From positions 1,860,001 to 1,924,000 of the forward strand of contig OY761554.1 in NCBI GenBank assembly GCA_963664655.2: a stretch of 64,000 bases of DNA. Reading direction: 5' to 3'. This stretch comes from Desulfospira sp963664655 (GTDB lineage Bacteria; Desulfobacterota; Desulfobacteria; Desulfobacterales; Desulfobacteraceae). The notes under the pieces were generated by a model that saw nothing but the letters and a program-made list of their open reading frames with translations, was not told where the DNA came from and did not search any database. The position numbers and the translations under genes were made by a program. Below are positions 52,388 to 59,894 of this stretch, piece by piece (the stretch's first letter is position 1; every line of letters begins with the position of its first letter).

Positions 52388-53170
52388 ATGATACGATCAC
52401 TTTATTCTGCAGCAACGGGCATGAACGCTCAGCAGATGCAGACCGAAGTCACGGCAAACAACCTGGCCAACTCAAGCACCACCGGATTTAAAAAGTCCAG
52501 GGCCAATTTCAAGGATCTCATGTACCGGACCCTGTTGATTGCCGGCCAGACCACGCCCGGCGGCGGCCAGGTGCCCACGGGGATCCAGGTCGGAATGGGG
52601 GTAAAACCTTCCGGGGTCCAGAAAATCTTTACCCAGGGGGATTATACCCAGACCGACAATCAGCTTGATTTTGCCATTCAGGGAGACGGGTTTTTCAGGG
52701 TGACCCACGGGGACGAAGACCTGTATACCCGGGCCGGAAATTTTACCCTGGACAGCGAGGGGTATATCACCACCGCAGACGGGGACCGGCTTCAGCCTGA
52801 AATCGCCATTCCCATAGAGGCCACCACCATCACCCTGGGGGATGACGGGACCCTGACCATTTTCAGTGATGATGAGGATATCCTTGCCACTGAGGAGATC
52901 CCGATTACCATATTTATCAACCCGGCAGGCCTGTATGCGGTGGGGCAGAATCTGTTCCGGCCCACAGAAGGGTCCGGGGAGCCCCAGGAAGTGACCCCGG
53001 GAGAAGACGGTGCCGGCACCACTTTGAACAACTATCTGGAGTCGTCCAATGTCAGCCTGGTGGAAGAGATGGTGAACATGATCATCGGGCAGCGGGCTTA
53101 TGAGGCCAACTCAAAGTCCATCCAGACCGCTGACAGCATGCTGGATACGGTTAACAGCCTGAAACGGTAA
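52388..53170 (+). CDS. flgG: Flagellar distal rod protein FlgG
   Basis: A 260-residue protein, the normal length. The start is MIRSLYSAATGMNAQQ, then VTANNLANSSTTGFKKSRA. The C-terminal EEMVNMIIGQRAYEANSKSI is the FlgG signature. A GCTAACA-type repeat lies between flgF and this gene. Confidence 0.96.
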   Translation: MIRSLYSAATGMNAQQMQTEVTANNLANSSTTGFKKSRANFKDLMYRTLLIAGQTTPGGGQVPTGIQVGMGVKPSGVQKIFTQGDYTQTDNQLDFAIQGDGFFRVTHGDEDLYTRAGNFTLDSEGYITTADGDRLQPEIAIPIEATTITLGDDGTLTIFSDDEDILATEEIPITIFINPAGLYAVGQNLFRPTEGSGEPQEVTPGEDGAGTTLNNYLESSNVSLVEEMVNMIIGQRAYEANSKSIQTADSMLDTVNSLKR

Positions 53171-53206
53171 TTTTTTGAAGGATGAGGGATAAAGGATGAC
53201 GGATGA
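53170..53206 (+). repeat. 7-nt tandem repeat (GGATGAA type) between flgG and flgA
   Basis: Units GGATGAG, GGATAAA, GGATGAC, GGATGAA follow in 7-nt steps at 53180-53207. The last unit contains the flgA ATG, and the GGA of the repeats may serve as ribosome site. Confidence 0.7.
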
Positions 53207-54225
53207 AAATGGCGCGGTTTGAAAGGGCGGGATATGGTATGAAGGGCGTGATTAATCCGAATATCAGGCGGTGTTGCCTGATGCTCTGCCTTGTCTTTGC
53301 CGGGGCGGTTTTACCGGCCATGGCCGATACCGGCAGCGGGGTCGTCATCACCGTGAGGGCGGACAGCCTGGTTGCCGGGGAAGAGATCCTATTAAAGGAT
53401 GTAGCGCTTATTGCGGCGGACGGGCTTGAGGCCCAGGCCCTGGGCAATATTGGTCTGGGCAATGCCCCAAAGCCCGGGAAAATAAAACATATGGATAAGG
53501 ACCGGCTGGCCAGAATTGTCCAGTCCAGCAGAATATTTCCGCAAAAGGCTCAGATCGTCTGCCCGGACCGGGTTTATGTTAAGCGGGCAGGCCAGACCCT
53601 TGACCGGGAAGTTGTGGTGTCCCGGGTTGAGGATCTCTTGAAAGACCGTTTCATGAACAGATCTGTGGAAATTGAGGAATTGAGTATCCGGGGGGATGAA
53701 ATTTATCCTGTGGGATCGCTTGACCTGGATGCCGAATCCCGGGACCCCGTCGACGGGCATGGCCGCCTTTCCGTGTCCATGGATGTCCTGGTGGATGGGA
53801 AACGGCAAGGCTCAATCCGTATCCGGGGGATCATCAGCGAATATGTGGATGTGGTCTGTGCCCGGCGGGACCTTTCTAAAGACATGACCCTTTCTGAAAG
53901 GGATTTGACCCTGAAAAGGATAAATTTATTTGATTTCAAAGACCTGCCCTTAAGGGATATGGACCATGCCGTGGGCAAACTGCTCAAAACCCCGGCAAGG
54001 TCGGGGGACCCCATAGATCCTTCCATGTTTAAGAATCTTCCTTTGGTGGAAAAGGGGAAGATGGTCACCATGATCGCCAATAAGGATTATCTGCATATCC
54101 GGACCATGGGAATCGCCAAAGAAGACGGGTATGAAAACCAGCTGGTGGCAGTGGAAAACATCAGCTCCGGAAAAGTGATCCGGGGGATTGTCCGGGATGG
54201 GGCAACCGTGGAGATCGTGTATTAG
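53203..54225 (+). CDS. flgA: Flagella basal-body P-ring assembly chaperone FlgA
   Basis: Protein of 340 residues with a signal peptide (CCLMLCLVFAGAVLPAMA). The start is uncertain: ATG 53203 lies inside a GGATGAA-type repeat, and ATG 53239 is an alternative. The C-terminal SAF domain (about 220-338) shows LSKDMTLSERDL and VRDGATVEIVY. FlgA helps FlgI assemble the P ring in the periplasm. It is longer than typical FlgA (about 220), with an extra N-terminal region. Confidence 0.9.
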   Translation: MKMARFERAGYGMKGVINPNIRRCCLMLCLVFAGAVLPAMADTGSGVVITVRADSLVAGEEILLKDVALIAADGLEAQALGNIGLGNAPKPGKIKHMDKDRLARIVQSSRIFPQKAQIVCPDRVYVKRAGQTLDREVVVSRVEDLLKDRFMNRSVEIEELSIRGDEIYPVGSLDLDAESRDPVDGHGRLSVSMDVLVDGKRQGSIRIRGIISEYVDVVCARRDLSKDMTLSERDLTLKRINLFDFKDLPLRDMDHAVGKLLKTPARSGDPIDPSMFKNLPLVEKGKMVTMIANKDYLHIRTMGIAKEDGYENQLVAVENISSGKVIRGIVRDGATVEIVY

Positions 54226-54227
54226 AT

Positions 54228-54312
54228 AGCTTTTAGCTGTTAGGCATTCGCTTTTGGCAAGCCCGAACTGTTGAGGGGCTAACAGCTAACAGCTTATGGC
54301 TAACAGCTAAAA
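54228..54312 (+). repeat. 7-nt tandem repeat (GCTAACA type) between flgA and flgH
   Basis: GCTAACAGCTAACAGC, then GCTTATG, GCTAACA, GCTAA at 54280-54310, and the inverse form TTAGCTGTTAG at 54234-54244. An inverted arrangement that can form a hairpin around 54235-54305. Confidence 0.75.
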
Positions 54313-54323
54313 AGGAGATAACA

Positions 54324-55037
54324 ATGAACCTGGAAAGAGGCAAGGGGATGGTGCTGCTGACGGTGTCTCTCATGACCCTGTCCGGATGTATGTTTGGATC
54401 TTCGGATATTGAGGCCCCTATTGCGGTTCCGGCGGGGGCGGTTACCGAGCCTTCCCTTGAACCGGAGTATGAAATCAATGCGCCTGAAGAAGGCTCCTTG
54501 TGGACAGGCAAGAATTCCTCTGTTTTTGAAGATACAAAAGCCAATTATGTGGGGGACACGGTCATTGTGGATATTGTTGAAAATGCAAGTTCCGAGATGG
54601 ACGTGAACACCGAATCTTCCCGGAAAAGTGAAATGGGAATCGGCGTGCCCACCTTAAATTTTATGGGGTATAAAACCCAGCTTGGCGGCCGCGGAACCAC
54701 CAACCTGGTGAGCACGGATTTTTCAAACACCTTTTCAGGGGAAGGGAAGAACGACCGGAGCGGAAAGGTTACCGCTTCTATTGCGGCCCGGGTGACCGAA
54801 GTGCTGCCCAACGGCAACTTAAGCATTTATGGGCGCAGGGCCATGAAAGTGGATCATGAAACCCAGTATATCGTTGTATCCGGTGTTGTCAGGCCCCAGG
54901 ATATTTCAGCCGGAAACCGGGTTGAATCCACATATCTGGCGGATTCAAAAATTGAATATTACGGAAAAGGGGCCCTTTCGGATAAGCAGAAGCCCGGCTG
55001 GGGCAGCCGGATTATTGATAATATCTGGCCATGGTAA
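54324..55037 (+). CDS. flgH: Flagellar L-ring protein FlgH
   Basis: A 237-residue outer-membrane lipoprotein. The lipobox LSGC (cut before Cys22) follows a hydrophobic signal. NYVGDTVIVDIVENA and the C-terminal VSGVVRPQDISAGNRVEST are FlgH hallmarks. AAAGGAG precedes the ATG. It forms the L ring. Confidence 0.96.
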   Translation: MNLERGKGMVLLTVSLMTLSGCMFGSSDIEAPIAVPAGAVTEPSLEPEYEINAPEEGSLWTGKNSSVFEDTKANYVGDTVIVDIVENASSEMDVNTESSRKSEMGIGVPTLNFMGYKTQLGGRGTTNLVSTDFSNTFSGEGKNDRSGKVTASIAARVTEVLPNGNLSIYGRRAMKVDHETQYIVVSGVVRPQDISAGNRVESTYLADSKIEYYGKGALSDKQKPGWGSRIIDNIWPW

Positions 55038-55046
55038 CCGAAAGCA

Positions 55047-55148
55047 ATTGGCTGTTAGCCGTTGGCTTTCGGATTCCTGAATCGGGCTAACTGCTAAAAG
55101 CTAATGGCTAACAGCTTCATGCGAAAGGATGAAGGATGAAGGATGAAA
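55047..55148 (+). repeat. 7-nt tandem repeats (GCTAACA and GGATGAA types) between flgH and flgI
   Basis: TGGCTGTTAGCCGTTGGC at 55050-55067 and GGCTAACTGCTAAAAGCTAATGGCT around 55085-55109 (quoted in part: GCTAACTGCTAAAAGCTAAT) are inverted relative to each other. They are followed by GGATGAAGGATGAAGGATG at 55127-55145, in which flgI starts. Confidence 0.75.
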
Positions 55149-56212
55149 AAGAAATAACCATGCGGATCCGGTTTTTACCTGTCCCGTTTTTTTTCTGCAT
55201 AGTTGCGGCACTGGGGCTTTTGATGTGCGGTGAGGCGGCCATGGCGGCAAGGATAAAGGATATGGCGGCCATCAAGGGGGTCCGGTCCAATCAGCTGAGC
55301 GGCTACGGCCTGGTGGTGGGGTTGAACGGCACGGGGGACAAAACCAATGTGACCTTTACCCGCCAGGCACTGGCGAACATGATGGCCAAGATGCATATCC
55401 ATGTGGACCAGGATTCCCTCAAGGTAAAAAATGTGGCTGCCGTTATCGTCACGGCTGACATTCCGCCCTTTGCCAGGGTCGGAGACAAGATAGATTATAC
55501 GGTCTCCTCCATTGGGGACGCCAAAAGCCTGAAAGGCGGTATTTTGCTGCTTACCCCCCTTAAGGGGGTGGACGGGAATGTCTATGCCCTGGCCCAGGGA
55601 CCGGTAAGCCTGGCCATCCCCGAAGGGGTCGGGGACAGGAACAGCCATCTGATGGTGGCCCGGGGAATCAACGGGGCTTCGGTTGAACGGGAAATTCCCT
55701 TCCGGCTGGATGGCAAGAAAAAACTGGTGCTTTCCCTGTTCAGGCCGGACTTTACCACGGCCAGACGGATGTCCGATACCATTAATGCCTCTTTGGGGCA
55801 GGATATTGCCAAAACGGTTGATGCCGGGACCATCAACCTGAATGTGCCCGAATTCATGCAGGAGGCAAATGTCGCGGAATTTATTTCCGATATCGAGCGG
55901 CTGACCGTTATTCCCGATGCCGTGGCCAAGGTGGTTATTAACGAAAAAACAGGGACTGTTGTCATTGGCAGTGATGTCACCATTTCAAGCGTGGCCATTG
56001 CCCACGGCAACCTTTCCGTGACCATTGAAGACCCTGCAGGGCAGGGAGGGATGGGCAATGAAGAACGGGTCATGATCCTGGACGGCACCTCCACCATTGG
56101 CGAACTGGTCCGGGGGCTCAACTCCCTTGGGGTGGCGCCAAAGGACCTTATCGGTATTTTGGAGAGTATTAAGGCGGCCGGGGCACTGCAAGCCGAAATT
56201 GAGATATTATAA
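55136..56212 (+). CDS. flgI: Flagellar P-ring protein FlgI
   Basis: A 358-residue protein. The signal peptide (FFFCIVAALGLLMCGEAAMA) precedes ARIKDMAAIKGVRSNQLSGY. VGLNGTGDKTN and the C-terminal LVRGLNSLGVAPKDLIGILE are typical. Start: ATG 55136 lies within the GGATGAA repeat; ATG 55160 is a possible shorter start. Its stop codon TAA (56210-56212) lies within interspersed-repeat copy 5. Confidence 0.95.
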   Translation: MKDEKEITMRIRFLPVPFFFCIVAALGLLMCGEAAMAARIKDMAAIKGVRSNQLSGYGLVVGLNGTGDKTNVTFTRQALANMMAKMHIHVDQDSLKVKNVAAVIVTADIPPFARVGDKIDYTVSSIGDAKSLKGGILLLTPLKGVDGNVYALAQGPVSLAIPEGVGDRNSHLMVARGINGASVEREIPFRLDGKKKLVLSLFRPDFTTARRMSDTINASLGQDIAKTVDAGTINLNVPEFMQEANVAEFISDIERLTVIPDAVAKVVINEKTGTVVIGSDVTISSVAIAHGNLSVTIEDPAGQGGMGNEERVMILDGTSTIGELVRGLNSLGVAPKDLIGILESIKAAGALQAEIEIL

Positions 56213-56411
56213 CGGCCATACCCTAAAGGGCAGAAACCGGGCCGCCTTGGTTATCCAACCAAGCACCGCCCGAAACAAATATTGAAAGTCTTCTCAGGAC
56301 GTTAGTGAGACTTTCATATAACGGTCACGGACCGTCTTTGGTTATCCAACCAAGAGCCGCCCACAACGAAAAATGAAAGTCTTTTCGGCTTGTTAGTGAG
56401 ACTTTCATATA
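56209..56411 (+). repeat. Interspersed modular repeat, copy 5 (double)
   Basis: Two direct units: the first with the GGCCATACCCTAAAGGGC head, the second with a CGGTCACGGACCG head. It begins at the flgI stop codon. A short 7-nt repeat (GGCTGAAGACTGAAGG) follows at 56418-56433. Confidence 0.88.
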
Positions 56412-56487
56412 AAAAATAGGCTGAAGACTGAAGGGGGATAGACTCAAAGGCGTTGGACTTTTCTTCCAACCTCATAAGGACATGCAT

Positions 56488-56796
56488 ATGGATATTAACA
56501 GTATTAATCAGGGGCTTGCGGTGGACCGGGTAAAGAATCTTGGCGGCAGGGCCGATGACACCGCAAAAGACAAGGCCCTTAAAGACGCCTGCCAGGGGTT
56601 TGAGGCCATGTGGATCAATTCCATGGTCCAGGCCATGCGGACCAGCCTGCCCGGAAATGCGCTTTTCCCTGAAACCAACGAGTCGGATATTTTTCAGTCC
56701 CTTTCCGACCAATACCTCTCCGATGAACTGGCTCAGGGAGACAACAGTTTGGGGTTTAAGGAGTATCTTTACGAACAGCTCAGAGACGATATTTAG
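56488..56796 (+). CDS. flgJ: Flagellar rod-binding protein FlgJ (N-terminal domain only)
   Basis: A 102-residue protein starting at ATG 56488 (MDINSINQG), eight bases after AAGGA; the ATG at 56482 is too close to that site. The rod-binding domain has ACQGFEAMWINSMVQAMR and the SLSDQYLSDELA region. The C-terminal muramidase domain of enterobacterial FlgJ is absent, as in many deltaproteobacteria, so another peptidoglycan hydrolase must open the wall. Confidence 0.9.
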   Translation: MDINSINQGLAVDRVKNLGGRADDTAKDKALKDACQGFEAMWINSMVQAMRTSLPGNALFPETNESDIFQSLSDQYLSDELAQGDNSLGFKEYLYEQLRDDI

Positions 56797-56836
56797 GGTC
56801 TGACACTATTTAAGCGTGTCAAATGGTTATGGCCGA

Positions 56837-57799
56837 TCAGGAACCGAAGAATGCCGCCGTATATTTTACGGCTGTAAACAGGGTAATGCCGACCAGCATC
56901 CACTTGATTGCCCTGGCCGGGACAAATTTTTGACAGTATGCCCCAAGGTACATTCCCGCCATTCCCCCCACCCCAAATAACCCGCCGAGGATCCAGTCCG
57001 GCGCCACGGATATATCCGGGTAAAACGGCGCAATGGCCTGGTAAAAGATGACGCCGGCCACTGAGGTCATGAGGGTTCCCATCAGGGAGGCACCGGCCAC
57101 CATATAAACGGGCAGGTTCCAGATCGCCACAATAAACGGCGCAATGATGGCGCCTCCGCCAATCCCGTAAATGCCGCCGATGATGCCGACAATAAAGCTA
57201 AGGGTGAAGACGCTTATAAAAGGAATCTCAAATTCCTGGCCATAAAAACGGCCGCTGATTCGTCTGAAATTGAAGCGGCGGATCGTTACTTTTTCCAAGG
57301 GCGTTGAATCAGACACGGCCTGACCCGCCGCAGTATCATGAAAGTGCCGGACCGTTTGTTGAAATCGTTTCTCACTTCTGTCGCTATCTGCCTGGCCATT
57401 GCTTTTTTTAAGCAAACCAGTGCCCATTTTAAGCCCGATATACCCCAATACCATGGCGGCAAAAAGTTTAAAATGGGTGGGGTCCGGAAGATAGGAAATC
57501 CTTATAAAAGCGCCGATAAACACACCCGGCAGGGTGCCCAGGACAATTGCCCAGGTCAGCGGCCAGAACATCCGGCCTTCTTTGTAGTAGCGGTAAACGC
57601 CGCTGGGGATGGCCACCAGGTTATACACTTGATTGGTTGCGCTGACAGATGGGTTAATGTATCCGAGAACCGATATCTGAAACGGCAAGAGGAGAAACGC
57701 GCCGGACACCCCTGCCATGGATGTAAAAAATGAGATCCCGAAGGCCACAAGGGGTGGCAGCCATGGGCTTACTTCAATTCCGGCTGTTTGGAAAATCAT
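56837..57799 (-). CDS. TauE/SafE-family anion permease
   Basis: A 320-residue membrane protein starting at ATG 57799 (MIFQTAGIEVSPWLPPL), with GGAGG before it; the upstream start is weaker. Eight or so hydrophobic segments, with the duplicated motif GVSGAFLLLPFQI (about 30) and GIGGGAIIAPFIVAIW (about 215), are typical of TauE/SafE sulfite/sulfonate exporters. It stands on the opposite strand inside the flagellar cluster, so it was probably inserted. It may export sulfite or an organic sulfonate; which one is unknown. Confidence 0.88.
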   Translation of the reverse strand: MIFQTAGIEVSPWLPPLVAFGISFFTSMAGVSGAFLLLPFQISVLGYINPSVSATNQVYNLVAIPSGVYRYYKEGRMFWPLTWAIVLGTLPGVFIGAFIRISYLPDPTHFKLFAAMVLGYIGLKMGTGLLKKSNGQADSDRSEKRFQQTVRHFHDTAAGQAVSDSTPLEKVTIRRFNFRRISGRFYGQEFEIPFISVFTLSFIVGIIGGIYGIGGGAIIAPFIVAIWNLPVYMVAGASLMGTLMTSVAGVIFYQAIAPFYPDISVAPDWILGGLFGVGGMAGMYLGAYCQKFVPARAIKWMLVGITLFTAVKYTAAFFGS

Positions 57800-57923
57800 T
57801 CTTGCCTCCAAGGGGAAATTTTTAATTGACACGATTATATTTTAATTCGTGTCAGTTTGCAAGCCTGCCCTGGTGATTAAAGCCCAGAAAAATTTAATCA
57901 GGGATCTTTCCGGTTCAATTATG

Positions 57924-58068
57924 ATATAACCGTCACGGACGGCTTGGGTTATCCAACCAAGAGCCGCCCACAACAAATATTGAAAGTCTTCTCAGGACCT
58001 TAGTGAGACTTTCATATAAACCGTCACGGACGGCTTGGATTATCCAACCAAGAGCCGCCATAACGAAC
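57924..58068 (+). repeat. Interspersed modular repeat, copy 6 (one full unit and a truncated one)
   Basis: Two direct units with the CCGTCACGGACGGC head. The second stops after the GCCGCC block, just before the TunR-like gene (58093), and lacks the GAAAGTCT hairpin. Confidence 0.85.
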
Positions 58069-58092
58069 ATGAACCGTTAAGTTCAGGAAAGC

Positions 58093-59139
58093 ATGAAACA
58101 ACGCCCGATTACCTCAACCCCTGAAGAGAGCCGGTATTTGAATTCCGATCAAATTGACCGGATAGAACAGTCTTTCCGGGAATGGGCGGAAAATACCCCG
58201 CGCCAAGATGTCCGCCTGGCCCGGCAGCGCATTCTAATTATTTTTTTATTAATCCGGTACACCGGGGCACGGTTAAATGAAGTTCTCGCCCTTAACCCTT
58301 TCAAGGACATTGATTTTTATCACCACCTGGTGGTCTTTGGCAGTGAAGATCCGGAAACCAAAGGCGGGCCGCGAAAGGTTCGGATTTCCACCAAGCTTTC
58401 TGCTGAGTTGAAAAACACCTTTGCGGATGCTCATTTTAAAGCCTCTTTGAAAAACCGGTTCAACATAGATCCCGGGTTTGTCCGGCGAAAGTTCTATGAA
58501 CGTGCCCAGGCCTGTGGCCTTTCCAAAAACCTTGGCGGCCCGGACGTGATCCGAAAATCCCGGGCCGTGGAGTTGATGCAGGGCAATATGCCCCTGCCGG
58601 CCGTCCAGAAGATGCTGGGCCATTCCACCCTTAACCCGGCAACATCCTATGTATCCTTTTCACCGGACGATATTCAGCGGGTCACGGAACTGTTTCTCGA
58701 AAGGGAGGCATCCCGGAAAACCAGTGCCCGCAATGCGTTTTTCGGTAAAATTGAAACCCTCCAAAAGGGGGATATTCAGACCCGGGTCACCGTGACGTCC
58801 ATTGGCGGTTATGCCGTTACCACCGTGATTACCAATGACAGTGCCGAACAACTGGCATTAAAAAAGGGATTACTGGTCACCGCACAGATCAAAGCCCCCT
58901 GGGTTATCCTGTACAAAGGGGAAAAAGAACCCCGATGCAGCGCCGAGAATAGATTTTGCGGGACCGTTGAGCAGATCAGTGAAGGCAAAGTGAATACGGA
59001 GTTTATCGTCCGCATCACCGACGGGACCCAATTGTGCGCGCTGGTTTCCACCAGCGGGGCCCGGCAGCTTGGCCTTGAGCCCGGCGCACGGGTTTGGGCG
59101 GTCTTTAACTGCTTTGCCGTCATTCTGGATGTGGACTGA
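58093..59139 (+). CDS. TunR-like regulator: tyrosine-recombinase domain fused to two TOBE domains
   Basis: Two-part protein of 348 residues. The N-terminal about 210 residues have the tyrosine-recombinase catalytic-domain fold: LLIRYTGARLNEVL (first Arg), GGPDVIRKSRAVELM (HxxR position, here DVIR) and KMLGHSTLNPATSYVSFS (last motif with Tyr). The C-terminal 130 residues hold two mop/TOBE (molbindin-like) domains. This is the layout of TunR, the tungstate-responsive regulator of sulfate reducers that binds DNA with its integrase-like part. Loss of the catalytic His suggests no recombination. Its position among flagellar genes gives no functional clue; its targets are probably tungstate transport genes elsewhere. 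Confidence 0.78.
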   Translation: MKQRPITSTPEESRYLNSDQIDRIEQSFREWAENTPRQDVRLARQRILIIFLLIRYTGARLNEVLALNPFKDIDFYHHLVVFGSEDPETKGGPRKVRISTKLSAELKNTFADAHFKASLKNRFNIDPGFVRRKFYERAQACGLSKNLGGPDVIRKSRAVELMQGNMPLPAVQKMLGHSTLNPATSYVSFSPDDIQRVTELFLEREASRKTSARNAFFGKIETLQKGDIQTRVTVTSIGGYAVTTVITNDSAEQLALKKGLLVTAQIKAPWVILYKGEKEPRCSAENRFCGTVEQISEGKVNTEFIVRITDGTQLCALVSTSGARQLGLEPGARVWAVFNCFAVILDVD

Positions 59140-59265
59140 CAGGGGGAAACCGGAGACCGCAGACGGGAAACCGAATGCGGAAATCCCCCATTTAAGCCTA
59201 AACAACCGCAACATCCGGTCTCCCGCCTCCCCGCCCCCGGTCTCTCCCCCCTTCCGGCATAATAG
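59140..59265. repeat. Degenerate 7-nt repeats (GGAAACC/GGAGACC type), inverted
   Basis: GGGGGAAACCGGAGACCGC at 59142-59160, then the inverse CCGGTCTCCCGCC and CCCCGGTCTCTCC at 59214-59247. It resembles the elements after glpK and near aroK. Confidence 0.65.
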
Positions 59266-59393
59266 TTGCAACATCCATAAATAAGCATACATAAACGGCC
59301 GGATACGGGAAAAATTTTCCCGGCGATCCGGTTTAAAAGCGATGTAACCCATTAATTATGAACGGGTATAGACAGCAACAGGGAGAAAATGAC

Positions 59394-59891
59394 ATGGAAA
59401 AAATTGCCCGGGAAATCGAAAAGATCCTTGAAGAAAAGCAAGCCTGCTACGAGGAACTTAAACATGTCCTGACCCAGGAAAAGGGCCATATTGCCGCCAT
59501 GGATGTGGATGCCCTGTGGTCCACCACCCGGACCAAAAAAGAGCTGGGCCGGAAGATTGAAGTCTTGCGGCAGGATATTCTTACCCTTGCCGGAAAAATT
59601 GACCCGGACGGGGAGATGCCTGACTTTTCTCTGGCCGATGTCATCAAGGCGCTATCTGTTGGAAGCAAGATGAGGGCCAGGCTTCTTTCTGCCAAAGCCA
59701 GGCTGGATACGGCCAAAAAATCCGTTGCCCAGTCTGCCCAGGCCAACCGGACCCATGTGTCCCGGTACCTGACCGTGGTGGACGAGGTCATGGGCATTAT
59801 TGTGAATCATTCCAAGCAGGACCAGTATACCAGGAAAGGGGTGATTCCTGAAAACAGAGAGCGAAACCGCCTGTTTCAGGCAGAGGTGTAA
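59394..59891 (+). CDS. flgN: Flagellar hook-filament junction chaperone FlgN
   Basis: A 165-residue helical protein starting at ATG 59394 (MEKIAREIEKILEEKQ), with GGGAG before; 12 more codons upstream have no site. It has a long coiled-coil-like helix pair and VSRYLTVVDEVMGIIVNHS near the C-terminus. Position directly before flgK (3 nt) fits FlgN, the export chaperone for FlgK and FlgL. Confidence 0.85.
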   Translation: MEKIAREIEKILEEKQACYEELKHVLTQEKGHIAAMDVDALWSTTRTKKELGRKIEVLRQDILTLAGKIDPDGEMPDFSLADVIKALSVGSKMRARLLSAKARLDTAKKSVAQSAQANRTHVSRYLTVVDEVMGIIVNHSKQDQYTRKGVIPENRERNRLFQAEV

Positions 59892-59894
59892 ATT

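Noticed and set aside
3819..58068. The palindromic repeats as a CRISPR array
   Set aside because: The copies are scattered through the window with no regular spacers and no cas genes nearby.
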